In this document: piece after piece, positions 26,071 to 38,539 of the stretch
Layout of the letters: every line of letters starts with the position of its first letter
How positions within the stretch are numbered: the stretch's first letter is position 1
Assembly (NCBI GenBank): GCA_025331445.1
Contig: JAIWNE010000043.1
Span: 179,152-243,151 of the forward strand
Length of the DNA stretch: 64,000 bases
Source: Blakeslea trispora
Taxonomy: Eukaryota; Mucoromycota; Mucoromycetes; Mucorales; Choanephoraceae
Reading direction: 5' to 3'
Made by a program: the position numbers and the translations under genes
Notes under the pieces: model-generated
Databases searched by the model: none
Told to the model about the DNA's origin: nothing
Seen by the model: only the letters and a program-made list of their open reading frames with translations

Positions 26071-27860
26071 ATGACATCCAGTACAGACTATATTCATCAA
26101 AAAGAAGTCCTTGTACCAGCATTCTTAACTCATTCTAAACCTCGGCATTTATCTTCACCAACCCATGATACCAACATAATGTATAGAATACCAGCCTTTT
26201 CTGATGATGACAGTGCATGCTCTTACGACTCCTCAGAAGAAGAAGATCCAAGATTGATGACACCACCTCTATCGATGAAACCAGTTACACAGCATCAATT
26301 AATAAATTCAAAAAAAGAACAAGAGCTCATAAAGCAACATCATACAGTCATACACGAAACCGATTGGGGTAAACAAACAAACAAAATTGACAAACAAAAA
26401 ACGAGATATTTAGCTTGCTTCTTTGCTAGAGTTTTGGTCCAAAGTGATATCAGACTTTCACCAGTTTACACAGTTGGAGATAAAGCAGCTATCTTTACAA
26501 ATTCAACATGGCATTCCTTCTGCTTTAAGAGGTACTATCTGGCCTATTTTAGCAAAGATGTCAGATATTGGATTGCATCATCAGTACCTTGAGCTGCTAG
26601 AGAAGGAGTCTGTTTATGAAAAAGCCATCATAAGAGACCTACACCGAACATTTCCACATCATCCTTTCTTTCAGTCTGATATTGGACAAGAAGCATTATT
26701 CAATGTAGTGAAGGCATACTCAAACTATGATCCTGAAGTTGGCTATTGTCAAGGTATTGCCTTCGTTGCAGGACCACTGTTATTACATGTATGCCCTCCT
26801 TCTTTTTTTTTTCTCGTCAAAGTTGAAAACTAATACAAGAAGGTTCTTTTTTTTTTATTCTTATTATCGATAGATGCCTGAAGAAGAAGCATTTTGCACC
26901 CTTGTACAGTTAATGCAACGATATGAGTTAAGAGGTCACTATACACCACAATTGGATTTGTTACGGCAACACTTGTTTCAATTTGATGGCCTTTTGCTAA
27001 ATCATTTGCCTCATGTTCACCGACACTTCAATGAACAAGGCGTCAGATCAAATATGTATGCCTCTCAATGGTTCTTGACCTTGTATGCATACAAGTTTCC
27101 ATTAGATGTTGTCTTTCGGATCTATGATACATTATTTGCGGAAGGCATAGATTGCTTGTTTCGCATTGGCTTAGCTCTTCTTGCCAAGAATCAATCCATG
27201 ATTCTTTCTTTAGAATTTGAAGCGCTTGTAACTTATTTAAAGGACAATATGCTTGATGTCTATAATGTATGTTGCTATCAAAACAGAAAAATCCTTTCGA
27301 ATGCTAATACCCCGCAATTTTGCTAGGACAATATCACAGATCTACTTAGCGAATCTTTTCAAATTCACTTGTGCGGAAAGAAACTTGACAAGTTGGCCAA
27401 GGAACATCACATTGAAACTGCAAAAGCAGATACCGAGGCTAGTTTGATTGAGTCATTACGAAAGAAGAACCGACTGCTATCAAAACAATACAAAGCACTT
27501 GAAGAGGAACACACACAAGCAAAACAGGAACATGCGCGGGTCGCAGATCAGCTGACACAAAAGAAACAGGAGTTGGCGAAAATTCATGATGAAAACGATT
27601 CACTTAAACAAAAAGCAATTGAATTGCGTAAAGTCATCCATATACTCCCAAGTCAGATCGAAAGTCGAACACAGTCTGACATGGAAAAACTTTGTCACAA
27701 TCATCAGACACTCAATCAGAAACATGCTCAGTTGCAAGATCAGTTGTCTGACCTTGAATCCATGGTGATAGAAATGAAGCTCAAGTTTGCTCAAAGTGAA
27801 AGTGATCGCTTCACGTTAAACCAAAAATTGCTTGAAATAAAAAAGTGTATGAATATGTAA
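26071..27860 (+). CDS. TBC-domain RabGAP (Gyp5/EVI5-like)
   Basis: Exons 26071-26368, 26430-26788, 26874-27266 and 27327-27860 give 527 aa. After a disordered N-terminus the TBC domain starts at DWEFWSKVISDF and runs through IQHGIPSALRGTIWPIL, IIRDLHRTFPHHPFF (IxxDxxR finger Arg), YDPEVGYCQGIAFVAGPLL (YCQG Gln finger), MYASQWFLTLYAYKFPLDVV and RIYDTLFAEGIDCLFR. The C-terminus (from exon 4) is a long coiled coil. The order TBC then coiled coil matches Gyp5/Gyl1 and EVI5, GAPs for Sec4/Ypt1 or Rab11/35-type GTPases in polarised secretion. Both catalytic finger motifs are present, so activity is expected. Confidence 0.9.
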
Positions 27861-28128
27861 AACTATAGTCGTCTTTTTTATGCCTTTAGCCAAATAGAAC
27901 TAGGACGAAAACATTTAAAATAACTTTATCATCAATTACCTTTAGAGGAAAACCTCTTTGCAAGACTTTCCACCGAGTCATCCAAATAACCTATAAAAAA
28001 TGAATAAAAAAAAACTAGATGGCTCATGAAAAATTATTGCTTTTAAGCACTCTTTTTTTGTTATTTTCTCTCTTTTTTTTTCTTTTTTTCTTTTTGTCTA
28101 TTCTTTCGAGTTATCTTTTCTTAGCACT

Positions 28129-29556
28129 ATGTTGTTTGCCAAAATCTCACACACTTCTTCTGCTGTTGCTCGTCCTATCACAAAACGCTTCTATGCTGCC
28201 ATCAATGAGGTATGATAACAAAAGCGCCGCTTTATTCATGTAGCCTGGGAAAAAAAAATTAAAATATATGTATAGTCAATCAAGAAGACTGCTTTATATG
28301 ACTTTCACCTTCAACATGGTGGCAAGATGGTTCCCTTTGCTGGATATGCTATGCCTGTTCAATATGCCAATATGGGAATGTTAGCTTCACATTTACATAC
28401 GCGCCAAAAAGCATCTATTTTTGATGTTTCTCATATGCTTCAAACTCGGTAAGGTCAAGCAATACAACAGAATAGGCACAAGACTAACCATCAATTAGTT
28501 TGACTGGTAAAGACCGCAACAAGTTCTTTGAGAGATTAGTCGTGGCAGACCTGCAAAATCTGCCAATTGGTCAAGGCACCTTATCTGTCTTTACTAATGA
28601 ACAAGGTGGTATCATTGACGATACCATTGTTATGCAACAAAAGGATAGTCTATATGTTGTCTCCAATGCTGGTTGTGCTGATAAGGATTTGGCTCACATT
28701 CGTAAACATCTGATTGAGTTTCAAAACAAGGGCGGTGATGTTGATTTACAGGTTATCACAGATCATTCCTTGATTGCTCTCCAAGGTCCCAAAGCTGCTG
28801 CTGCTCTTGAGGCACTCGTCGGCCAAAGTTTAAACGACTTCAGCTTCATGCATGGCAGACATATGGATGTAAGCGGTGTACCATGTCATGTTGCTCGTTC
28901 TGGATACACAGGTGAAGACGGTTTTGAGGTAAGCAAATAGACCCTTTTTTTTTTAATTGACCATAGTCATTTATATTGTTATTGTATACAAGCTTTCTGT
29001 ACCCACAAAAGAAATCATCCATGTCACAGAGAAACTATTAGCCCATCCTGATGTTGAACTGGCAGGTTTGGGTGCCCGTGATTCACTTCGTTTGGAAGCT
29101 GGTCTTTGTCTCTACGGCAACGATATAGACGAGACTACAACTCCTGTAGAAGCCGGCTTAACATGGACTATTCGTAAGTGTCAAGATATCTCATATTGTT
29201 CTTTAATCTAACTTTGCTTTAAAGCCAAGTCTCGTCGTGAAACTGGTGGATTTTTAGGTGCCGAACACATTTTACCACAGATCAAAGGTGGCGTAACACG
29301 TCGTCGTGTAGGTCTTATTGTCGAAGGTGCACCTGCTCGCCAAGGCGCTGAAGTGTTGGATAAGGAAGGGCAAGTGATTGGATCTGTCACATCTGGATGT
29401 CCATCGCCTGTATTAAAAAAGAACATTGCCATTGCTTATGTCAAGAATGGCTCTCACAAGAAGGGCACTGAGCTGAGCGTTAAGGTTAGAAACAAGGTTC
29501 AGAATGCAACGGTTACCAAGATGCCTTTTGTAGAATCTAATTATCACAAAAATTAA
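28129..29556 (+). CDS. gcvT: aminomethyltransferase, glycine cleavage system T-protein (mitochondrial)
   Basis: Five exons (28129-28209, 28276-28448, 28499-28928, 28993-29173, 29225-29556) give 398 aa. The N-terminus ([16 protein letters not shown]) is a basic, hydroxylated mitochondrial presequence. T-protein blocks include [82 protein letters not shown] and [11 protein letters not shown]. It transfers the methylene group of lipoyl-bound aminomethyl to tetrahydrofolate with release of ammonia, with H, P and L proteins in the matrix. All key folate-site blocks are present. The upstream 27861-28128 gap is T-rich promoter. Confidence 0.94.
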
Positions 29557-29653
29557 CCATGTACCATATCACAATGATAATAAATAACTATACGTAGTAA
29601 ATAATTTTATTTAAACGAAAGATATACAGTCATGCACTATATCTCTTGCTTCT

Positions 29654-31283
29654 CTAAGCTTGCTGTTTTTGACTCAAAGCAATCATGGCAGCCAGCGCAG
29701 CTCCAATACCATTTCCATCACGGGTAATCTACTCTTATGCATCAGTTTTTCTAACTCTATCAAAAAATTGTTTTGCCCAAAACTTACACCAACGTTGATA
29801 TGGGATACACGGTCTCCATAAAAGCTCTTTAAAGCATCGTTTACTCGTCTAGGGAAATTAGGGAAATGCTCATATACAGTGCCTTCCATACCTATCAACT
29901 TGTGTTAGTATGTGTTTATAAAGAGAAATGCATTATGTATTTGCTTGGAGACTACAACTCAATGAAACAACTTACTGATCGTTAATCCTTCATCAATCAC
30001 ATTTCGCTTGTCAATGATAGCGCTCACAGCAGCGGCCACGAGACGAGCAGCACGTTGAGAGACTAATTCACAAATTGTTCTGACGATCTGACGATCAGAT
30101 AAGGATGTAGAAGGGACATTCATGATTGACTCCAATACGTGCTTTGTGTCATCTAATTCGGGTGTATCATCCGAGTTGATAGCGCTTACATAAGAAGCTT
30201 CGAATCGATAAGGCATGTTTAGTTCTGGTGTATATTGGCCATCAAAGAGCAAGCGGCGGTCAAGGAAATCGACCATGATAAGACGAATGATTTCACCCAA
30301 ATAAAGACCAGATACCATTTTTTCAAACACATGAATACCAGGATTGACCGATTGTCGATTCAGTCGGTTGTCATAAAAGGTACGAGGTAAAAGAGTAGGG
30401 TTGTTATCACCAAAGGATCCCCATTCTGTGTTGATGATCATTTCGCTATCTTTGCAATTCACCAAATCATCTTTGTTCTTTTCGATAGCCTCTACTTTCT
30501 CCCAGTAAGCTGCGTTTGTACCTGCACTGATAGTACATGAAAGCAAAGTATCCAAGCTACGGTAACTGTGAGCCAAAAGACAAGCAACAGCACCATTAAT
30601 GACGGCCTCTACTTGGATGTTGATATGGCGGCGTCTGAAAGCAATCTGTAGGAGTTCTGCAATATCTTTTCTCTCAGCTCCAGTGATTTCATAATCCTTT
30701 GTCCATTGAAGTACAACTGCCTTGTTCAATGACTGTTGTTCTAAAGGAAAGGAAAGCACAAAACCGAGAGCAAGAGGCTCTCTGAGATCATATTTACCAA
30801 CAAATGATAAGAAAGAGTCAACACTCTTGGCCAAGAAATCAATCATGTCAGTTAAAGACCCCTTTTTAAGATCATCATGAACGACTAGCTTCTGTTGACG
30901 AGTGGTAATTCGGCCTTGACCATGCAACGTGACGAGATACATACGCACGTTGGAATCTTTATGAAATTAAGAGTGGTTACACCAATTCATTTTTCCATCT
31001 ATCATTACGTCAGATAAACACACTACTTACTACTTAGTTCTAAACCAAGATATTCGCCAGTTTCTTGGCCTGTAGGATGCTTGAATACCCAAGAAGGCAG
31101 CATAGCCATATTTGAGTCATGGGATTTGAGGCCATGGTCAATTTCTTCGCGTAAATTATCGCGAAAGTGCTTTAATTCTTCATCTGTCAGCTTAAAGTGC
31201 TGTCTTAAATCATCAATTGCTTCAATTTGAGCATCTGTTCCTGTAGCAGGACCAGCAGAGAAAGATTTTCGAGGTTGAGACAT
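29654..31283 (-). CDS. hexokinase-family protein with lost catalytic residues (predicted pseudo-hexokinase)
   Basis: Exons 31283-31031, 30956-29976, 29891-29788 and 29728-29654 join in frame to 470 aa, a normal fungal hexokinase length. Family blocks are clear: LPSWVFKHPTGQETGEYLGLEL, ALGFVLSFPLEQ, QWTKDYEITG, NTEWGSFGD, FEKMVSGLYLGEIIRL, and a final RDGNGIGAALAAMIAL. However, the phosphate-1 motif normally LDLGGTN reads LELSNSN, and the catalytic Asp of the IND motif is Gly (AVINGAV, Gly206, codon at 30594-30592). Non-catalytic hexokinase paralogues such as Aspergillus HxkC/HxkD have regulatory roles; such a role here is inference. The frame is intact, so it is not an ordinary pseudogene. 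Confidence 0.88.
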
Positions 31284-33226
31284 TTATATACAAGTTTCCA
31301 AAAAAAAAAAAAAAAAGTAAAGAAAGCAAAAGAAATAAAAAAAAAAAAGAAAAAAGTTATTACACCTCAATATTTAGAAAAAAAAAAAAGGTTGCATCCA
31401 TATGAACAGTGCTCCGAAATTGGAGAGAATTACCAATCAAACACGCTAAAAATGCAGTTTTTTTTAAATTTGAGGAGTTTCGCGCCTGTATGTCATTCAA
31501 AAAAAATGGTCGTGTTGAATTCAAACATGATAGCAGATTGTAACTCGTTTTGCCTAAATCGCGAAATCCAATAGGATCAAACGCTCGGCTATGTTCTTGT
31601 TAAGGTAGATCCGACAAACATGAACTTTTATCGCGTTTGAAAGCCAATAGAAAGACAGCAAAACCCCTCCTCTCTATCTCTCTTATTCAACAACTGGTTT
31701 CGGACACATCGACCATATCTCAATGGCTCAAAACGGATGTAACCTTGATAAAAGAAGCAGCTGATATCCCTTTCAAGTCACCATGGCAATTTTTTTTTTT
31801 GTCATGATAACAGTTGAACTTTTAGGGGATCAACTAAATCAGTTTCATTGTTTACTTCTTATTTCGTATTTCCAGAGGAGCGGAATCTGAATTTGATGAC
31901 ATAAAATTTCCCTTTCCCTTATTAAAAAAAGGTACAAAGAAAAAAAAAAAAGATCGTCAAACAAATGAGTACTCCCATTAACATTTTGTTCATAGGGCTT
32001 AGCATTTCCGTCTGTATATCATTCGAGACGTCTCTATCTATGTGTTGTTAAGTTTTTTATTTTTTGTATCCAGCAAGAAAGTCTGGAATCACAATTTTAG
32101 TTCTTTCAAGGCACAATTTATAATAAGTGTATGTATTAATGAGAAGTGCCTTGTTGTCTTGTACAAACGGTGGTTCCCGCGTTGTGTCCACGTTTCACAT
32201 CTATGGCCTTCTTGATTTTCTGAGCTTATTTCCTTTTTATTCTTGTTTGTCTAAGGACAGAGAAAGGAGATATGTCTGCTCGAGTAATAATATGAGGAGG
32301 AGAAGGGGGGGGGGGGGAGGGGAAATGAGATTCCCCCCCTTAGGCATAAGCCAATGTTTCTCTTTTTGGGCAAAATAAAATCGGGTCAAGACAGATTGTT
32401 TACCATGTAAAAAATGATACTCTGTACAACTCTGGGATTTCTTGCGGAAGCTAAATCCGTTTTCGTTCGAGAAAAACCTAGTTCAACTCAGATACATACA
32501 TGCATACACACACGCACACACATACACAACATACACTATTGTTTCCATGACCCCCTTTTTCACACAAAAATAGGCTTTCTTTATAGTCATATAAAAATAG
32601 AAAAAAAAAAAAAGATATTTATATGTTTTGGTCAGAAGATAAGCAAAATCCAAGATGCCAAGTTATAAGCATTAAAGTATGAATCGGTCATGTTGGTGAT
32701 AAAGGAAATAAATAGATAAAATGTCTTGTTAGATGAGGCATGATAAAGAAGCATTCAAAGCAAAAAAAAGAGAAGCGAAGAAACGCAAATTGAACGAATT
32801 TATGCTGCACTTTTAAGAAAAAAAAAATCTATTCTTGTCTGCTTTCGTTTTTTAAAAAGGGAATTTTTCACACAGCCACCACAGTTGAGTCAGGTTGTAC
32901 CAAGAGATACTTTTTTTTTATATTTTAGTCTAAGTGCGTATAAATCAGGCTGATGTTTACAAACATCATGATATATATGGCATGTTTTTTTTGCGGTCAT
33001 TGTACAACCAAAAAAGAAAATTCAACAAGCGATTTTTTTATTTTATTTACAAACGTTAAAGTACAAAGAAAAAAAAAAAGAGAGATATGTAAAGGAAAGT
33101 GAAGGGGTATGAACAAGATAAATATGAATAGATATATAGAGAGAGAGAATAGATATGTATAAGATATGTATAAGGGAAAACAAAAAAGTGTATAAGAGAA
33201 AAAATACAAAAAAAAAAAAAAGTTGT
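31284..33226. other. intergenic, low-complexity rich
   Basis: About 1.9 kb upstream of the hexokinase-like gene and downstream of the zinc-finger gene. It includes A-rich tracts (31300-31390), a G-run at 32306-32320 and alternating CA/CATA (32505-32530). No gene was recognised. Confidence 0.6.
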
Positions 33227-34225
33227 TTACAAATGTACACCAGTGCAACCATTTTCCATACGCAAGTGTCTATTTAATGCATCCATACGGGCAAATGATT
33301 TGTGACAATGATGGCAAGCATAGGGACGGATGCCCCAATGAAGTTTCTCGTGTCTATTGCGATCATGTTGTCTAGCAAATCTTCTACCACAATGAGAACA
33401 AGCATAAGGACGTTCTGAGGTATGCGTGCGCATGTGAGAGGTAAGATTGTAAGGTCTTGTGAATGATCTTCCACAGTTATTGTGCTGACAGACATAAAGG
33501 GCGCCTTCAACAGGTTGCTTTGATGATTCTTTGCCAGAAATTAAGGCTGCTGCTGCTGCTGCTGCTTTCTTACTAGGGTTCTTGTTCTTGACACCTTTGG
33601 CACGACCGCGACGACCGGTAGGCTTAGTGATCTTTTTGTCGGCAGAATCCTTGGTTTCGACGCGCTTCAGAGTGGAAGCGACAGTGCTGGAAGGTGCAAT
33701 GGATGAATCAGTTGTGCTTGTAGAAAGAGAAGAAGAAAGGCCTTCTGACAATACTTCGGGTGATGATCCTCGCATAGCATCAATGTTCCAGTGAGACCAA
33801 TTGGCTGTTTCTCTCAAGACATGTTGTTGTTGTTTTAAGGTAGAATGAGTCGAGTTAAGTGCGGCTTCATGTTCAGCAATAAATTGATCAATCAGATCAA
33901 TAGAAGGTGCTTTGTGTTCCTGGAATTCAGGCACCATCATTAAATCAGAGAAAGGATCATATTGTCCAAGAGGTGGGACCATCATCACCAAAGGTTGATT
34001 GAATGTGTTCATCATCTCTGGTGCAACAGCCATTATATCATTAGATAATTCGTCAGATGGTGGACTAGGGTAGTACTGATAGTCTATTTTGGCTTCATCC
34101 ATCATAGGAGGGAAATTTAATAAGCTATTGTTTTCGAAATGGTTGAACGATGTCAAATAGCTTTGGTATTGATCCGAAGTAGAAGGGGATGTAAAGATGC
34201 CTTGTGTATAGAGTGTAGTATTCAT
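33227..34225 (-). CDS. C2H2 zinc-finger transcription factor, Crz1-like
   Basis: Single-exon gene of 332 aa. Three zinc fingers lie at the C-terminus (about residues 245-328). Finger 1 (CQHNNCGRSFTRPYNLTSH) and finger 2 (CSHCGRRFARQHDRNRHE) match the RPYNLxSHxRTHTxERP and FARQHDRxRHExLH blocks of Crz1. Finger 3 (CHHCHKSFARMDALNRH) ends in an irregular way before the stop. A basic stretch (GRRGRAKGVKNKNPSKK) is a likely nuclear localisation signal. PSIDLI (33907-33890) resembles a calcineurin PxIxIT docking site. Crz1 factors are dephosphorylated by calcineurin upon Ca2+ stress. The N-terminal region is Ser/Thr- and Gln-rich, as in activation domains. The calcineurin link is inferred. Confidence 0.82.
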   Translation of the reverse strand: MNTTLYTQGIFTSPSTSDQYQSYLTSFNHFENNSLLNFPPMMDEAKIDYQYYPSPPSDELSNDIMAVAPEMMNTFNQPLVMMVPPLGQYDPFSDLMMVPEFQEHKAPSIDLIDQFIAEHEAALNSTHSTLKQQQHVLRETANWSHWNIDAMRGSSPEVLSEGLSSSLSTSTTDSSIAPSSTVASTLKRVETKDSADKKITKPTGRRGRAKGVKNKNPSKKAAAAAAALISGKESSKQPVEGALYVCQHNNCGRSFTRPYNLTSHMRTHTSERPYACSHCGRRFARQHDRNRHEKLHWGIRPYACHHCHKSFARMDALNRHLRMENGCTGVHL

Positions 34226-37200
34226 TAGGTTTGATATGGAATTAGTGGTAAAGAAAAAGAAAAAAGGGGGAAAGTTATATGTATATGAATATATAAATTA
34301 CAAGAGAGAGAGAGAGAGAGAGAGAAAAAGAGATAAGTTATATGATTTTTTTTTATGGGTAAGAAATAAATACAAAAAGAAAGAAGAAAACCAAAGAAAA
34401 GAAAAAAAGACATTGAATTTATATCAAATCTGAGATAATTATTTTTAGGCTTTTTGTTTTTTCAAGTGTAACTCGTTAAACCTGTTCCGATAAAGTACCA
34501 CAAGATTTTGGAATTCATATGACCGACATACGCGCATTTTCTTTTGTCACTTAAACACAGACAAAGTTTATTCGCAGATAAAAATAATATATCTGAACGA
34601 TAAGTTTACGTCAAAAGAACAGTGTGTGTGTCTTGAGAATATATTTGGCTTCTGGGTTTGTTAGCCACTGTTACTTTCCACCTATCTTGTTTGAGCAATG
34701 GTAAGATGACCTTTTTGTTTAACTTGGTTGTACTATTTCTCTATTCTTTTTGATTTTGATTTTTGTACGGCGTTGTCAAAAAAAAAAAGCTCTCGGGTGG
34801 ATGATTCTACTGCTTTTCTAAACCACAGACTTTGAGAGAGGAGCACATATACAACACTGAGTTTGATCTTGTTCATCTTGTCCTTCTAGATTAGTTTATA
34901 GGTAGCGCAATGGCGAAGTAGGAGAAACAAAAATAATAAAAAAAAAAAGACAGACCAAGATAGACAATAAGGATGCACACCCTACAGGCTATTGTATAGA
35001 ACAAAATTGTACTCACCTTACACAAGAAAGAAAGTTTAAACCTGGGATGCTTCTCTTCCTGGTTTTTTTTAAACTTCTTGCTTTTACTGTACAACAATCC
35101 ATCATGAACGACATGGAAGTAAAAAAAAAAAAAGGGAACGGAAAAGAGCCGTACAATGTAGAAATTGAAGTACCCGTTAATTTGTTACCAAGTGAGCTAG
35201 GTATCTAACAAGAGGATGTAGAGTAATATAGCCTAGATCATGTCAGAAATGAATAAATTACATTTCACGCCTCATAAAATAATTCAAAAAAGGAAGTACT
35301 CTATGGCTGAATAGAGTAAAAAAAAAAAATAAAAAAAAATCAGCCTCATGTTAAAATAGTTCAAGAAGTTACTTAGAAAGGATGAATACAGCAAAAGCCT
35401 CAGTTTATAACTTTATTTCGATTTTAGCAACTGCTTGAGGCGCCCATACTTTCTTTACTCCATTTGTCCTTTCTGCGTTTCAATCTTTGACAGTGCATAA
35501 AAATGAAATGAAATGTTATTCAGCTATTTTTTTTTTTTATAAGCCATGAATTTTAAAATTAAAAAATGTTTCAAAGGCGATCTACTTTTCTTATTGGTTT
35601 TACAATATATCTTAAATTTTATTCAAGTGCACTTTGAATTTACCAAATAGAAAAACGGAAACTCTCCTTGACTAAAAGGGAAACATTCCTATTTGCCCGC
35701 TGAATAGATTGCCACTATGAAAAGAAGATATATTCCTTGCTCGAAATCATACGGGCCAAATCTATTGTCATACTACTGTCGCTTATCTAAAAAAAAAACT
35801 ATTGGACATTCTATCAACCAAAATAGAACTCTCTCACCTGAATTACTTGGTGCTTCAGAAAGGCTGAATAGTCTCAGCCATTTTTTGCTCCACTTCCTCT
35901 TTGTAGAGATCACCGTTACATTCGTTAGGATACCATACATGAACTTTCTTTCAATATACCTTCTTGGACCCCCCCCCTCAATTATCTGCATTCAGTGATA
36001 TGTTCATTAACTTGCAGTAATATCTTCTTTTACTCATCCTCAAATCGTTACAGTAGTTAGTGAGCACAACCATCTTTTACTATTGTTAATACTTGGGTTC
36101 TTTCCAAATTGCATGCAACTGATTCATAACTGTTGTAATGAATTAAGACTTTTTGTTTCATTGTACAAGTGCATTCATATAGCTTGGCCGTTATCTCAAA
36201 TACCTTTTTATAATTCAAACATGTTCTCTCGTGACTTTTGCTGTCCAAATATATCGTATGCTAATATGTAACACACAGAATCAGATCCCCTTTTGGTCAT
36301 CAGCTATAACTTTATTGTCGCTCTAGAAGGGGTCATATCTCGATCGATTTCATTTAAAAAAAAGTCCCTCTCAACTGGCTGTTCTTATAAAGAAGGCGAA
36401 TAGATACTTAAGGGAGCTTTTCAAACTCAATGTATTTTTGTTGTTCTTATCCAATGGTTTTGTGCTTCTTTAAGCAGTGTCTCACAACGCATCTGTTGGG
36501 GAGAGTAAACACTGGCTGACATGTGTCAAGCCAATTTGAGTTTTGCAAAGTGAGTAATTAACATTGGATAGTTACCATTCCATCAAGCAATACGTGTAAC
36601 AGATAGAAGAGACAGATAACCTTCCAAGACAAAATGAGAACTTGCAACTTGTCTTTGGAAGATTGAGTCCTGACATAGCAAATGCCTGAATAACTGGTCT
36701 TGTCAGCGGGTCGCAACTATTTGTGTGGCCGGTATTTTATTTTGTTTTCTATTTTGCTTGCTTCAATTATGTATCTGTTTTTGTGACCAAATAAACGATA
36801 TAATATATACATTTATGTCCTTTTTTTTTACTTACATATGTTGTTATATTGTAAATGACTGGATTGAAGTGATATTTTTTAATACAAGTATAGACCTTCC
36901 ACAAGATTGTTTTTTTGGAATCGCATTGAAATGTTGGAATAGCTATTAAATCATTGATTACAGCATAAAGATATCTTAGCAACCAAACAATAGCTGTCCT
37001 GAAGAAACACGCAAAGTATTATTAGAGTTTTAGCTTGCTTACTAGCACTTAATACAATTGCTTTACCTGTCTTTTTCTTTTAAAAAAAAAAGCAAACGCA
37101 TGGAGAGGTATATTCACATTTATGGTTATTTTGTTTTGTTGCCGAGTAACGGTTTCCTTCAAACAAAGTATTTGTCTCTCTTAGCGGGACTCAGGAGCAA

Positions 37201-37945
37201 AAAAAAAAAATAATAATAATACAAGCAATAAGGCAATCTCACATTGAAACTAGTGAAGATGTATTTTCAATGCCTCACTCAAACTCATTCTTTGTATTGA
37301 GAGAGAAAAGAAGTTTTATTCAGTGATTCAGGTCTTTTCGATACTCATTTGAATGCAGCGAAATGAGTCTTTCAACGATGAAATTTTGACAGTTATGTTT
37401 TCATCTTTCAAGAGCCAGTTATAAATGTTCAAATGAAACATTTGGCATATATCTCTGTATGGAATAAAAAGATAAGAGCTCTCTGCAGTCATAAAGAAAT
37501 GATGCCTTTTATACGATGAAACACAACTCTATAATACCGATTGACTTATTGGTAAATACGCTTTAATATTCTTTAGTCAAAAACAAATTATAATAGTTTT
37601 TTTTTATATGCTGCCAATGGCTTTGCTGTTGTTTTCAATCGACAGGTACAAATAAGTAATATCCCTTATAGCAGATAGAGCCTTTATTAGTTTTGTGGCG
37701 CAATTGTACATCAACTGTTTATGTACCTTTTTGTTATATCGAAAACAAAACAATCGCCATCTGATAACGTTTTGTATATCTATATATCCTTATAGAGAAA
37801 AATAATCTGTCTAAAGCTTTAGTTTATCTGTGTAACGCATGCTTTCATTGGCCATTCGAGCTTCTACGTCATTACTCAAAGTTGAGAGGAAAAAGAAAAA
37901 AAAGTGGTAAACTCATCTTCTTCTTCTTTTTTTTTCAAAACAAAA
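34226..37945. other. gene-poor region
   Basis: About 3.7 kb. A GA microsatellite at 34304-34324 lies just upstream of the zinc-finger gene start. The remainder holds A/T tracts and short frames without motifs. No RNA gene was recognised. Confidence 0.55.
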
Positions 37946-38401
37946 ATGTTTGATTGGCCTCCACTATGGTTGATCGGTGTTACTAGTTTTCATTTGATCT
38001 GTTTCTGTATGGCTATTGGATTGAGAAATCATCACACTATGCTCTCGATTTACCTTTTTGTGTTATGTAAGATCTGCACCATGATTATTTAATATATTAA
38101 CATCTTGTTTGACAAAAAAAAAAAGTGGGCATGGCTGCACTAACTCAATTTCTTAATATATTGGGTATACAATATATTGGACCTACTCATTTCGATTCAA
38201 ATGGCGCATTTATTGTTGCTATTTATTCATTCCCATTACTTTTCAACGTTGTCATTGTACTGGTAAATATTAGCAAGGAAAAAAAACTACTTTCAGCCTT
38301 CTAAGCAGCTTCTGTCTTGTTGGTAGGTATTTATCATGAAAGCTCTAATATCCATTATGATTCAATCGAAACGAGCTCAGTTGAAACGTAAAAGAAAATA
38401 A
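37946..38401 (+). CDS. tmem18: TMEM18 family nuclear-envelope/ER membrane protein
   Basis: Three small exons (37946-38066, 38126-38262, 38327-38401) join in frame to 110 aa, too split to show as one open frame. The order matches TMEM18: PPLWLIGVTSFHLICF near the start, GMAALTQFLNILGIQY, YFDS-like HFDSNGAFIVAIYSFPLL, then FIMKALISIM and a Lys/Arg tail (KRAQLKRKRK). Four hydrophobic segments can be seen. Animal TMEM18 is a small inner-nuclear-membrane protein; the fungal function is unknown. The short basic tail replaces the longer one of animals. Confidence 0.8.
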
Positions 38402-38475
38402 TTATTTAAATGATATTAAATTATGCGTCAATTTTTTTTTTTTCTTGGGCCGTGCTCCACTTTTTTTTTTTTGGC

Positions 38476-38483
38476 TATAAAAG
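38476..38483 (+). promoter_or_regulatory. TATA box of the CAP protein gene
   Basis: TATAAAAG is 64 bases before the ATG at 38540, with a T tract between. It lies only 75 bases after the TMEM18 stop, so the two genes are closely packed in tandem. Confidence 0.6.
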
Positions 38484-38539
38484 CCAATTACATCCTTTGA
38501 TCTTCTACCTTTTTTTTTTTGTTTATTTATTTGCTAACA

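Noticed and set aside
33531..33794. Plus-strand frame with poly-Ala opposite the zinc-finger gene
   Set aside because: Arises from the Ala codon run (GCAGCAGCA type) of the real minus-strand protein.
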